Below are positions 34,702 to 45,772 of a stretch of 64,000 nt of DNA, piece after piece; the stretch's first letter is position 1; each line of letters starts with the position of its first letter. The notes below the pieces were generated by a model. The model ran no database searches and was not told the DNA's origin. It saw only the letters and a list, made by a program, of their open reading frames with translations. The stretch spans positions 55,914,812 to 55,978,811 of the forward strand of contig CM035170.1 of NCBI GenBank assembly GCA_020205615.1, read 5' to 3'. Origin of the DNA: Panax quinquefolius. Lineage: Eukaryota > Streptophyta > Magnoliopsida > Apiales > Araliaceae. Both the position numbers and the translations under genes were made by a program.

Positions 34702-35376
34702 GTTGCACTCAAGCTAGTCGCAAAGGTAGCAACAGCGAGTGAGGAAGAAGAGAAACCTGAAGAGGATTTATTAGAAGAATTTATTGATCAAAATGTAGAA
34801 TTACAAAATCGTATTCATTAGTTAGAAGAGCAGGCTGAAGAACGGAAGGCGGTCGTGGAGCAAAGGAATGTAACAATTCAAAATTGTATTACCCGATGTG
34901 CGATAGCTAAACAGGAGCGCTCTTTGGCAGAGTATACGATATTAAAACTGGAATATGAGAATTCAAATGTCAAGACGCAGCTGAAAGAAGAAACAACTGA
35001 ACGAGTGAGAATGAAAGATGCATGGGTAAAAGCCACAAGACGAGTTGATATTGTGGAAAGAGAAGTCCGATCCAAGAAAGCTAAAATAGATTATATGTAT
35101 TTCTTTTTTTCGACAGCAATTAGGAGAACCCAACATCGAGTTTTGAATTACCCTATACATTGCGGTCAACCCCAATTCGATATGGATCGAAGGCTAATTA
35201 TTCAGATCATGGAGCAGGAGTACAACGAAGCAGTTGAGGGTGGAATATGCCCTATAGCGAAAGTCAATTCCAGTGGTAATGACGACACCAAAGACTGTCC
35301 CGAACAAGTCAAATTCAATAGTTTAAGGGAGAGCGTTTTTCGTGACGAGGAATCGAACGAAGTTATCACGGGTTAG
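34702..35376 (+). pseudogene. G2 coiled-coil ORF replacing gag, C-terminal part
   Basis: The frame opened at 25464 resumes here (codon 40 of the pre-insertion ORF). It shows an acidic stretch (SEEEEKPEEDLLEEF), an in-frame TAG at 34819-34821, and then a long heptad-like, highly charged helix (VELQNRIH, LEEQAEERKAVVEQ, YTILKLEYENSNVKTQL, RRVDIVEREVRSKKAKI). A non-coiled tail (QFDMDRRLIIQIMEQEYNEA) follows, ending EVITG and TAG at 35374-35376. No capsid-type gag domain is seen where G1 has one, and no zinc knuckle. The protease follows in the same frame after the stop. The product could be a divergent Gag-like oligomerising protein or a captured host segment; neither is proven. Confidence 0.65.
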
Positions 35377-35560
35377 TTAATTATAAATTCTTACGAAGTC
35401 TATGCCTTATTCGATACCGGTTCTACCTATTCTTTTATCTCTCTTGCTTGCGCTCAATGTTTAAATTTGACTTGTCAGTTAAAACTCCGTTAGGAGAAAC
35501 CTTCATTACATGTGATATCCAAGTCTTAGATGAGAGTCACAGTTTTGAATGATATTTCTA
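35377..35560 (+). pseudogene. Gypsy protease remnant (G2)
   Basis: In frame after the TAG at 35374 comes LIINSYEVYALFDTGSTYSF and ISLACAQCLNL, matching G1 protease ([18 protein letters not shown]). Here the DTGS active site is intact. A deletion and frame shift follow near 35460 (KTPLGETFITCDIQVLDES). The rest of protease and nearly all of RT are gone; only a short CIDPSTKPIS-like linker is seen near 35620-35660. Confidence 0.8.
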
Positions 35561-35689
35561 TTGTTAATTTCATGACGTATTCTTGAAGACTTCCTAGCCT
35601 ACCCCTAGAGCGTGAAATCGAATTTTGTATTGACCCCAGTACAAAACCTATTTCTTAAACCCTCACATATTTTTTCAACTAAAATGAAC

Positions 35690-35948
35690 GTAACATGCGC
35701 CAAAGACGTTGGCTCGAGCTGTTGAAGATTACGATCGTACCATGCAATATCATTGTGGAAGTGCGAAAGTGGTAGCTGATGCGTTGAGTAGAAGATCGTA
35801 TGCGGTTACAAATACGAATATACGAACCCACGTGAAGATAACGAATATACGATTAGAATCGACTTTAATCGATAAAGTTAAAGCCGCTCAAGCTACATAC
35901 TCAGAGCTGATGAATATGAAGAAGAAGGTTCAAGAGGCGTTATTCTAG
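35690..35948 (+). pseudogene. Gypsy RNase H end and linker (G2)
   Basis: NMRQRRWLELLK, then, after a one-base shift, DYDRTMQYHCGSAKVVADAL and SRRSYA, parallels G1 RNase H ([20 protein letters not shown]). The linker toward integrase (IRLESTLIDKVKAAQATY, MKKKVQEALF) follows to a stop at 35948. It is a fragment without the catalytic part. Confidence 0.8.
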
Positions 35949-36310
35949 AAATAAGAATCGATGAAGAGAGGAAATCAACCCTCGATTTAATTGGCCCATT
36001 TGAAATCCTCGATGAAGTAGGAACGTAGCTATGGACTCGTTTTATCGCCAAGTATGTTGCGTGTTCGAACGCTTTTTAACGTATCGATGTTACGTAAATA
36101 TATGGACGACCGAAACCACATTATTAAATTAGAACTAAACGATATAGCGGAAGATTTAGCGTTATGAGGAGATACGTGTTAAAATCTTGGATAAGAAGGA
36201 TCGTATTCAACACTCAAAGGTTATACCTCAAAATTAGAATCGAAATGAAGTTAAGGTATCCTCACCTCTTGACATACCAGTGCGTCGTAAATTTCGAGAG
36301 CGAAATTCCA
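35949..36310 (+). pseudogene. Gypsy integrase extreme C-terminus (G2)
   Basis: After loss of the integrase core, the end of pol is recognisable: LIGPFEILDEVGT, then pieces resembling the usual RILDKKDRIQHSKVIP and PVRRKFRERNSI, in shifting frames. It ends just before the polypurine tract. Confirms that G2 is an internally deleted gypsy element. Confidence 0.65.
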
Positions 36311-36324
36311 TAAGGAGGGGAGAT
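36311..36324 (+). other. Polypurine tract of G2
   Basis: TAAGGAGGGGAGAT directly precedes the LTR start TGTGAGACCCC at 36325. Confidence 0.85.
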
Positions 36325-36980
36325 TGTGAGACCCCAGATTTTATGAATAAATATTTAATTTTCTTGAAATAATTTTTTTTGAACATTATGGTGTAGATTT
36401 GATATAATGTTATAGTTGTGGGTAGTATTTATAAATTTTGCAAAGTATGCAAGTTGTTATATAATATTCGATTGGTCGGGGAATATTCTTTTTGTCAGGG
36501 AATATCCGTACGACGGTACAATCATTGGTGGACCCCACAACAGAATTATTGTCGAAATGAGAAAATGACAAAAATATTTTTATGAAATAACGGCAGAAGT
36601 TTTACCACTAATACTGTTGAACTACTCGGTAGTAAAAGTAATGCGATGTCTGGCGTGGTTGCAAGTAGTACTGCAGTATTGATTATTGATGCTTATGTGA
36701 TAAGTCACTCGGTTTTGTTTTATTGGTATTATTAATTTAATAAAACAGAAAAGATTTTTATATAAAACAAAATACTTTTATAAAGTTATTCTATAAATAG
36801 AATATATTATATTCTATTATGCATAGTGTTGCATAAAGGTATGCGACATAGTGTTTTGCGTAGTAAAATCTTTTTATATAAAAATGTATACTTTTTATAA
36901 AGTTATCATTTTATTAGACAATAATTAGAATATATTATATTTTATTATGCATAGTGTTTGCATAGTGCATGCATAGTGTT
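36325..36980 (+). mobile_element. 3' LTR of G2, first part (interrupted)
   Basis: It starts TGTGAGACCCC and follows the 22990 LTR for about 480 bp, then enters CATAGTGTTTGCATAG-type repeats absent from the 5' LTR. It is interrupted at 36980 by the start of another LTR. The remainder of this LTR is not found in the window. The different repeat content of 5' and 3' LTR suggests deletion in one or exchange between LTR variants. Confidence 0.75.
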
Positions 36981-37783
36981 TGTAAAACCCCAACTTTTTT
37001 GAAAAAAGATGAATTTTCTATAAATATTATTTTTGAATATTATGGAGTGAAATTGATATAATGTTATAGTTGTGGGTAATATTTATAAATTTTTCAAAGT
37101 ACGCAAGTTGTTATATAATATTCGATTGGTCGGGGAATATTCGTTTTAACAGAGAATATTCGTACAACGGCACAATCATTGGTGGATCCCACAACGGAAT
37201 TATTGTCAGATTGAGAAAACGACAAAAATACTTTATAAAAATAACGGCGGGAAGTTTTACCGTTAACTGTTGAAACACCCTAAGTTAAAAGTATAAAAGT
37301 ATAATGTCTGGCGTGGTTGCATAGTAGCACACGGTATTAATTATTGATACTTACGTGCTTAAGTCACTCAGTTTTGTTGGTATTATTAATGTAATAATCT
37401 GACGAAAATCTTTTATATAAAACATAATACTTTTATAAAGTTATTCAATAAATAGAATATATTATATTCTATTATGCATAAATGTCTGCGCATAGTGTTT
37501 TTTGCATAGTAAAATCTTTTTATATAAAGCGAATACTTTTATAAAGTTATCTATTTTATTAGACAATAATTAGAATATATTATATTTTATTATACATAGT
37601 GCTTGCATAAGTGCTGCGTAGTGTTTGCATAGTAAAATCTTTTATAAAGTTATTTATTTTATTAGATTATAAATAGAATATATTATATTTTATTTAAAAA
37701 TTTTGCTTTAAATATGGATGAGTCAGATAAAAGTAAATCAATCTGGACCATTCATGAGTTAGTTACTATGCAAATTCATTTTT

Positions 37784-37793
37784 CTATAAATAG
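37784..37793 (+). promoter_or_regulatory. TATA box of gypsy LTR at 36981
   Basis: CTATAAATAG, followed by the AGAGAGAAAGAAGAAAG leader start. Confidence 0.65.
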
Positions 37794-37978
37794 AAGCTCA
37801 TTCCTTCATTATTTTCTTACAATTCAATTGAAACTCTGAGAGATAAACTATAGAGAGAAAGAAGAAAGTATTTTGCTACTTCACTACTTATATATCCAAT
37901 ACTCTTCTTCTTAAGGTAGGGAATATTATTGTTGTACTTTCGTAAGGGTGTTATTCTTTTGTATTCATGAAGAGAACT

Positions 37979-38410
37979 TATGTTATTCCATTCTTAATTA
38001 TTATGTTAAAATAACTTTTGTATCTGCTGGCTACCCTATATACTTGGTGACATTCTTCTATTATTCTGCTTTTTACTATTCATTTGGAATATCACATACA
38101 TGCGTTTTTTACTGCGGGACCTTGTTCCGCCTTTATTATTATTACATTGGAATATCATGTATGCATGCGTTTCTGTTGGACTGATTCTCATCCTTATTAG
38201 TATTACATTAGAATAACTTTTGTCTGTCTGAAAGTACCACATGCATGGTGATTTCTTTTGTTATTTCATTCTTTATTATTCTACTTGGAACATCCTGTTG
38301 CAATGCAATTTTGCACGACTTCGGTTCCGTTATTTAGTATTCTACATTGGAATAACTTTTATCTATCTGATACTGCGCATGCATGGTGATTTCTTTTGTT
38401 ATTCCATTCT
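37979..38410 (+). repeat. Tandem hairpin array in gypsy LTR leader
   Basis: About six units with ATTCCATTCT...TGGAATA-type inverted repeats, homologous to the arrays at 13979 and 23710. Overlapping short ORFs on both strands are by-products of the repeat. Confidence 0.7.
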
Positions 38411-39519
38411 TTATTATACTCGGTTTGGTTAAAGTTTTAACTTCTATACTCCATGAAATTAGTGGAATATCCTTGATAATTGCGCTTCATCCAAAGATAT
38501 CTTTTCATGGAAATATTCTTCCGAGCATTCTTGAATTTTACTCTACAAAGCGAGATCATGTTGACAATTTGGGCGTTATTGGTTCTTGGACAAATTAATT
38601 CTTGAACTTGTTTTATTGAATTTTTATATCATTGTCATCATCCTCATATTTATATTTTTTTGAAAGTCATCTACATGGCACATGGTGCATAGATGGACTT
38701 GGTGTAAAGCCCCCAAACTCGAGTACTTAAAACTTGAACTCGGTGCTTCACGATACCATTTCTATGAGCGGAATAATACGAATAGTAATAACAATAATAT
38801 AAAAATCCAACTTAATTTATATTTATCAGAGTCTAATCTCAATTACGCAACCTTTACTATAATTCTTTATATGATATATTATACATATCATTATCTTAAT
38901 ACAGTCTAACTATTACAAAAGATATCATTAAACATGTTCTGTTTGCTTTCCTTTTCACTTGTTCTTGTCTGAACCTTTGAGTTGTTCGTGCCTAGCTAAA
39001 AACATTTAAATTTAAGCAAGGGTCAGCATTTGGGTGCCCAGTAAGTAATAACAATTATGAATATAATTAGCTGAAAGAAATAAATGTTTTCTTTGTACAT
39101 CACTTCTACAACGAATTTATAGTTATGAAGTAAACTGAACCAATAATAACAACATAACAATTCTATATCAATCTTTTGAAACTACGTATAGACTATATAT
39201 ATATAGGGTAGTCGACATACTATGAACATTGTTTTAAATTTTTGACAAGGTTTAGCAGAACATCATCTGCAAACCATCATAACTTACGGGCTTTAGGTTG
39301 TACTTCCCATGGGCCCTGTATTGATCAATACTACATTGCTCGAACGATATTATCGTTCATCCTTTGTCCGCCTTAGCACATAAAAAATTTCCCGTGATCG
39401 GGATGTTCATACTTAGTCTGGAATCCGAACCAAAACAATTTGATTGGATACAAAAAGGTTTTTATCATATTCAACGACATTTCGAAACTTGTGTCTAGCT
39501 GATCAAATAGCTTAGACGG

Positions 39520-39521
<2 letters not shown>

Positions 39522-39564
<43 letters not shown>
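39522..39564. repeat. (TA)n microsatellite in large LTR copy 1
   Basis: TA run of about 43 bases. The equivalent runs in the other LTRs, at 49249-49301 and 56302-56359, differ in length. Confidence 0.9.
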
Positions 39565-39566
<2 letters not shown>

Positions 39567-40269
39567 ACATGTGATTAAATACAATGATTATCCAAGTGGG
39601 ACACTTGTATAACCATATATAAAATTAACTAGCGAGAATATATATATCCTAATTATCATATACTAACATGTTGATAAACAATGATCGGATATAGAATATA
39701 TCACAATAGGGTTAATAATATAACATAATAATAATATAATTACGAAACTTCTTATTCATGTCCATCAGCATAAAGGAAATCTGAAAGGTAAGATACTTGC
39801 ACAGTGCTTTTACTTTACTGATTAAATAACTTAGTCTTATCTTTATATAACACCTATCAATAATAAGATCATTTGATGGATTAGAATAACATACTATAAC
39901 ACATAAAGACCGCTTATTGCGATCGAAGACATAACCTAATCACATTGTCACATATGTTCCACAACCATTGAATCACAAATAATCACTAACATAATCAAAA
40001 TATCTAAGTCCAGATCAATTTCTGAAATATCTCGGTGTACCGACGGCTTTATCAGGTAATTATCGAGTCTAAGATTCTATCCTGTAGTTCAACATCTGTA
40101 AGTATCAGTCATATTGTTTTTAAATGACTTATAATAATTTTTAAACATTTATTATAATTTATCATAAATTTTCAAACACCAGAATCATTATTAAATGATT
40201 TAAATATTAAACAATTCTATTATCATTAATATTTAATTAATATTAAACTATTAATGAAACCATTGTCAA

Positions 40270-41100
40270 AATGTTAAAGTTATTTATAATAACTCAAAAT
40301 ACTTTTAAAGTATTAATATTACACTTAAATGATTTTAAAAGAATAAAATCATTTTAAATAATTGTCATTAATATTAAAGTATTAATGTATTACTTATCAA
40401 AATATTAAAAGTCCTTAATCATAACTTAAAATATTTTTAATTCATTAATACCCTTATTAAATGATTTTTAAATAAATAAAACCATTTTAAAACTATTTAT
40501 TTAATATAATCATTAAATAAACTTAATATCATTTATTATTAAATTAATATCATTAATATTTAATTATTAATAAAATTATCCTTTAAATATTAAAAGTTAT
40601 AATTTATAACTTAAAATATCTTTAATCACTTTATTTTCATTTAAAATGATTATTATAATATTAAAATCATTTTTAAACTAAACAATTTAATATAATTATT
40701 AAATAACTCTAACATCATTAATAGTAATTAATTAATGAAATTTACCTTTAAATATTAAAAGTTATATTTTATAACTTAAAATATTTTTAAACTATTTATT
40801 TTCATTTAAAATGATTTTTCTAATATTAAAATCATTTTTGAACTAATTTATTTAATATAATTATTAAATAAATTTAATATCAATATTTTTTATGACAAAA
40901 TATCAAAAGTTATTTTTATAACTTAAAATATTTTTATAATCTTTAAATCATTTTCTATAATTTTTAAATCATTAATTCTATTTTCATCATTTATTTAATA
41001 TATTCAATAAATAACTTAATTATCATTAATATTAATTAATTAATGAAATTCATCACAAAATATTAAAAGTTATCAAAAATAACTTAAATTATTTTCTTAT
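40270..41100. repeat. AT-rich imperfect tandem array with palindromes (large LTR copy 1)
   Basis: AAAAGTTAT ... ATAACTTAAAATAT recurs at about 40275, 40407, 40592, 40757, 40905 and 41065 (spacing 130-185 bp). Each occurrence is a short inverted repeat AAGTTAT/ATAACTT, separated by ATTTTCATTTAAAATGAT-type sequence. Homologous arrays are near 50000-50800 and 57070-57890. Non-coding. Confidence 0.65.
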
Positions 41101-41617
41101 ACCATAATATAATTTTAAATGATTTTCATGTATTAAAATCATTTTAAATAATTTATTTAATATTATAATTAAATAAATTAAATACTTTTAATATTCCAAA
41201 ATATTAAATATTTATGAAATATATTCAAAATAATTAAAACTAATTTTGGATTTAAAATAATTTTTAATAATTTATTTTGTATTTTTCATAATTAAAAACT
41301 AATTAATACTAATTATTTAATAAAAATAATTAATTTATAAATTAATCGTCAAGCTAAAGATCACTATAGCTGTTTAAACCCATCGCTATAGGTGTTCTTC
41401 ACGTTCTTGAGCATGCCCAGAAATTCATAGGCAATCACCGAGTAAGCAAGTTTGACCACGAATAATTCAGTGTGTAGTGTGATTCTGGACCAACTAAGCA
41501 TCAGAGCGTGTAGTACTCGTGTAACACTTCATTCTACGACAACAATCATGACCATACTACATAAAACGAACGAGATCTGGGCTTTCTAAAACCTTGTCAG
41601 AGTTGTTCTTCATTTCT

Positions 41618-42049
41618 GGGTTACCCAGAAAAGAAGAACAGTTCGAGCAGTCATCTTTGAGCTACTACAACTAGCAATCATGTTAATGGTTTTATGCATT
41701 CAAGGTTTCCGTAGGTAGCCCACATAACAAGGAAGAGATGCATCATATAAAATACATATAATAACATCATAATCAAGAAATATCATCCCAATTGAACCAT
41801 ATGTCGACGACGACACGTTCTTATGTTTTCCGGGTTACCCGAAAAATGTAAAACGTAATGCGTCTTAACTAGTTGACCTCCCACCAAATCCAACTTTGTT
41901 GATTATTTAGGTTCTATTAAGGCATGAGATTGTAGGTCATATAACATATTACGATATCATTACAACAAAAACAACAACACATCAAACATCAGCAAGATGA
42001 GGACTCACGAATATCTTGTCGAGGCCGCTTTCGGCGGTTTAGGTTACCC
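41618..42049. repeat. Three GGGTTACCC palindromes (large LTR copy 1)
   Basis: Cores at 41618-41626, 41832-41840 and about 42041-42049 (the last lacks one G). Flanks extend the palindrome as TTTC(C/T)GG...CC(C/A)GAAA. The same triplet is in copy 2 (51332, 51540, 51753) and copy 3 (58424, 58635, 58846) at about 210-bp spacing. They lie downstream of the TATA box in the sense of the LTR. Confidence 0.7.
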
Positions 42050-42579
42050 GAAATGCCCGATCGTAACGCTTAAGATTAACGTGGTTTGACCACGAATATC
42101 TTACTATCTATGCACGATCTGGTCATGATATCAGTTCCAGAACACAGATCTTACAGCATACTACAAGATCAAACCTTTAAACAACAAAAACACGTAACAA
42201 CAAAAGATCTATGGGTTCGACATTTGGTATCGAACCACAAAAACAAAATTTTCTAGATTTCAAAAATTTGCAATTTTGAGTACTTAGATGCTATGGATCT
42301 GCAAGATACCAACCCAGATCATCAATATCTACCACATATAACATGTTTTAACACAAAAATCTAACAGCTAACACACTGATCAAGATCAGATTTCAAGCTA
42401 GGGTTTTATAATTTCTATGATTAATTTTTGATTCTGGCTTTTGATTTGTTAGTGAATCTCGTGGGGAATCTTGAATTGTGGTGATATACTATATAATTCG
42501 TGGGTTTTTAGAGAGAGAAGTTCTAGGATGAGTGTGGTGATCAAATGGCTTAAATTATACACTTTCTCTCTCTTGATCT

Positions 42580-42589
42580 CTATTTAAAT
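42580..42589 (-). promoter_or_regulatory. Mutated TATA box of large LTR copy 1
   Basis: In sense it reads ATTTAAATAG, where copies 2 and 3 have ATATAAATAG. It is followed by AGATCAAGAGAGAGAAAGTG. Confidence 0.5.
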
Positions 42590-42774
42590 TACAAGAAATG
42601 AAGTTGGCTGATATGTAATGCTTGTTGCTGTCAATTATGAGCATGTGGGGTTGTTGGATTTGGTCACCAACTTCCCCTAATGTCAAAACCTACATGTAGC
42701 CTCAATAATACACAAAAGGGTAAACATGTCATTTGGTTTATATTTTTAATGGCAAAATTGTAATCTTGACAAAC

Positions 42775-43700
42775 TCTTAGGGTTTAACCCTAAGGTTTAG
42801 CACAAATTGTAGGATTTTTCAACTAGGGTTTGCACAAAAAATAAAATTAAATAAAATAAAATAATAAACTAAAATTTTAGTTTCTAAAAATACAAATTAG
42901 GGTTTACTAAATTAATTTAGGTCTTTAATTACTTAGCACTTTGCTAATTAGGTTTAAGAGACACTAATTAGCATTACACTTTCCAATTTAGCGATTAGGG
43001 TTTACCATAGGCAAATTAAGGATTATAATTTAGAAGAAAAATAATAATAAGGGTTTATTCGAAATAAAAAAAAATATTAGGGTTTTGAAAATTAGGGTTT
43101 TCCCTAATTAGGGTTAATATCTATAACACCAATCATAAATCACATTAACATCATTACCAATAAATCTTGAACTCTAATTTGAGTTTCGAATTAGGGTTTT
43201 AACAATAACTTAGGTTTCTAAATAAAATAACAATTTAGTTTCCAAAAATATAAATTAGAGTTTACTAAACATAATTAGTTTTCTAATTTCATTACTTAAA
43301 CATTTAGGGTTTAAAATCCATTAATTAGAATTAAAGATTACAATTAGCCATTAGGGTTACTAAATTAGAAATTAGGGTTTCTAGAACTTTGAATTTCTAA
43401 ATATTAATTAGGGTTTCTAGATTTTAATTAGGGTTTATCTAATTAATTATTTAATACACCACATAAATCATATAACACGCTTATATAACGATCTTGAATT
43501 ACTATTTGAATTTCGAAATTAATTAAACGCTAGGGCTTGGTCATGATGCATTAAAAGCTGAACAACCATTAACAGATCCACACACATATCTGATTACATA
43601 TTTACGGCACTGAAATAAAATAATATTATAATAAATATCATTAATCACATAATATAATTACTAAATAGATTTTAAAGTCTCATTTGACTTCAAACTAGGG
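42775..43700 (-). promoter_or_regulatory. Telobox-like cluster in U3 of large LTR copy 1
   Basis: About fifteen AGGGTTT/AGGGTTA words on the plus strand (AAACCCTA in sense), most as ATTAGGGTTT, scattered over about 0.9 kb. They begin about 190 bp upstream of the TATA box position. Plant teloboxes (AAACCCTA) are known promoter elements and Polycomb/TRB docking sites; that role here is inference. The same cluster is at 52487-53410. Confidence 0.6.
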
Positions 43701-44211
43701 TTTATCCGTAACATTAAAATTGTTCCATCAAAACAGATCCTCACATTGACCTTACACACATAGCATACCTAATTATATAATTATATTTTCATAGAAAATA
43801 ATTAATAAAAATATTTCTGCTATAAAATTAATTATTATAAGAATAAACTTTATAATAGTCAATAATTCTAAAATAAAATTATTTGTAAACATTCATGTAA
43901 TAAATATATTTTTATTTATTACATAATTACATACATACATTATCTTGTACAAATCCTCATCCTTAAAATAAAAAAAAATTATATGCAAAATTTCTGATTT
44001 ATTTATACAGAAAATATCGAGTTGTTACATTCACCCTCCCTTATAAAGATTCTGTCCTCGGAATCACCGTTTTAAAACCTATACATACCAGCGTACATAG
44101 CATACACAATCATTGCAAGTAGATCTCGATCAAAATTGATCGAATGATCTTTAACTATTCAAAGATAAAGCTATCTCTCTTGCTTATACGAAAAATGATT
44201 TCTAAAAGAAC

Positions 44212-44505
44212 TCAAATTCCTCCTTCAAAATAATTTATAAAATAATTTACTATATATAAGAAAATAATATATAAGAAATAAAATTGGTTTGAGTAATACC
44301 TGGAGTTGCATCCCCGGCTGCTACAGTTTCTTGAATAGTCATGTTGAAGACTCTTGCGGTTGATTTCGTTGGTTTGATTTGTTAATGATGGTCCCGTCGT
44401 CGCCAATGTCCTGCTGCATTTTCCCGTATTCGCATTCCTTGCCTCCTTTCTCCTTCTTGGACAATCTTCCACCTTATACTCCATTGATTCACACTTAAAA
44501 TACAT
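44212..44505 (-). pseudogene. Gag zinc-knuckle remnant, internal region 1
   Basis: The 97-codon ORF starts MYFKCESMEYKVEDCPRRRK. This resembles gypsy Gag zinc knuckles (C-x2-C-x4-H-x4-C), but the first Cys is Tyr and the His is Tyr. An Asn/Thr-rich tail and a hydrophobic end (FYFLYIIFLYIV) from AT-rich DNA follow. Copy 2 (53915-54208) keeps the first Cys. Confidence 0.6.
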
Positions 44506-44531
44506 AGTCTTTCCCTTTATCTCCTTTCCTT

Positions 44532-45500
44532 TTATCGTATAGGTGACAAAACTATCTTTTGCCCCTTCGTTATCTTAGCTATCACAAATGCTTCCACCAG
44601 GTCATTTGATCCTCTAAATCTTGACAGTACGATGGCCTTGAAGTCTTTGACGTTCGTCGATCGATTATCTGGCTGATGTACCGGCGACTGGTATTCCGTT
44701 CTGCATCGCTTAATCGTCCATATTAACAAAATTCTGTATCGGGTCGGGTTGTCTTCAAGCTTTGTTGACAGGTTCTTTTGTCCGTGTACTTCATTTTCGT
44801 CTCCTTGGCGGCATTATCACTATTTATTCTTTATTCTAAGCCTTATCGTATACATATAATCATATAACACAAAACTTTCTACTCCAATAATCATGTACTC
44901 AAAATATTAGATTTTGAAATTTTGGTTTTCTGCATTAACCAGTACTCATATAATTAACTACTATCTGTATACCAACTTATTTCATTAATCCCATATAAAT
45001 TCATTAATCCTATATCACTTGACATGCCTTAGCACATATTGCTTTAATCATCCGCTATCCCTTTGTGACTCAAAAGTCGGGAATCGCTGCCACAACTTAT
45101 ATAAAAGTTAAGAATGTTACCTTATACAGACATACCTATCATATACACAACATAGAATCATACATAGTAATACTAATACTACTTATTTCTTACGCCTTCA
45201 CTAATAATCAATTGCTTAGTAATCTATATAGTCCCATTATCCTCAATAATCCATTCATACCTAACTACACCTAGTTCGTCCAACTTACCATATATTATGA
45301 GTTTAAGAACTCACCACAGATATATGAGTTTAAGAACTCGACATTGACCACATATTCTTTAACTATAAATTACCTATCAGTCATTTTATCGTTTCAGGGT
45401 CCGGTACTACACTTTTCAAAATAACCACCCCATTGAGGTAGCTTTCAATGTGAGCCTCCATTTCAGCTATTAGCTTTGATATTGGCTCGGGGTACGGGTT
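44532..45500 (-). pseudogene. Gag N-terminal remnants, internal region 1
   Basis: Near 45500-45385 the minus strand reads PEPISKLIAEMEAHIESYL, then, after stops, a 65-codon ORF at 44729-44532 (DFKAIVLSRFRGSNDLVEAF). Position between primer site and zinc knuckle suggests Gag, but the capsid domain itself is not clearly recognised. Confidence 0.45.
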
Positions 45501-45760
45501 TGATCCTACTTTACTACCTGAGGGTATCCTAATCCTTTTCTATCTAACATCTACACACCTAACTTATCCTGATTATCAACTAATATATACACACAACAAA
45601 TAATAGTTTTATACAAGTTATCTTTTATTTTGTTTGACGATGAACTAGTTCAATTCATCTCTTTTTTAAACTCTATATAAGTTATTTGTATTTTTAACAT
45701 TTTCCTCTGTTCCAAGGTTATAGTCTAAGGTCTAACCCACCTAAGGTTTTTAACCCTAAA

Positions 45761-45772
45761 GCTCTGATACCA
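45761..45772 (-). other. Primer binding site, internal region 1
   Basis: Complement reads TGGTATCAGAGC, three bases from the LTR boundary at 45776. Matches plant initiator tRNA-Met. Confidence 0.9.

Larger units (their letters stand above)
36981..38702 (+). mobile_element. Related gypsy LTR inserted in, or fused to, the G2 3' LTR
   Basis: It starts TGTAAAACCCC and carries about three long (roughly 100-bp) repeats with TATATTATATT and GCATAGTG words (37380-37690), a TATA box (37784-37793) and the hairpin array (37979-38410). At 38702 it is cut by the large-LTR element (after ATGGACTTGG); the missing remainder would begin TATGATTATGACC. Confidence 0.75.
38703..44029 (-). mobile_element. Large LTR, copy 1 (5,327 bp)
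   Basis: Plus-strand ends are TGTAAAGCCCCC and GTTGTTACA; read in sense (minus) it is TGTAACAAC...GGGGGCTTTACA. In sense order it contains a telobox-like cluster (43700-42775), a TATA-like box changed to ATTTAAATAG (42589-42580), three GGGTTACCC palindromes (42049-41618), an AT-rich palindrome array (41100-40270) and a (TA)n run (39564-39522). The 3' LTR role follows from the polypurine tract complement just beyond 44029. Confidence 0.85.

Noticed and set aside
42775..43480. Interstitial telomere
   Set aside because: TTAGGG words are scattered with unrelated sequence between them and never form a perfect TTTAGGG tandem run. They are dispersed motifs in an LTR.
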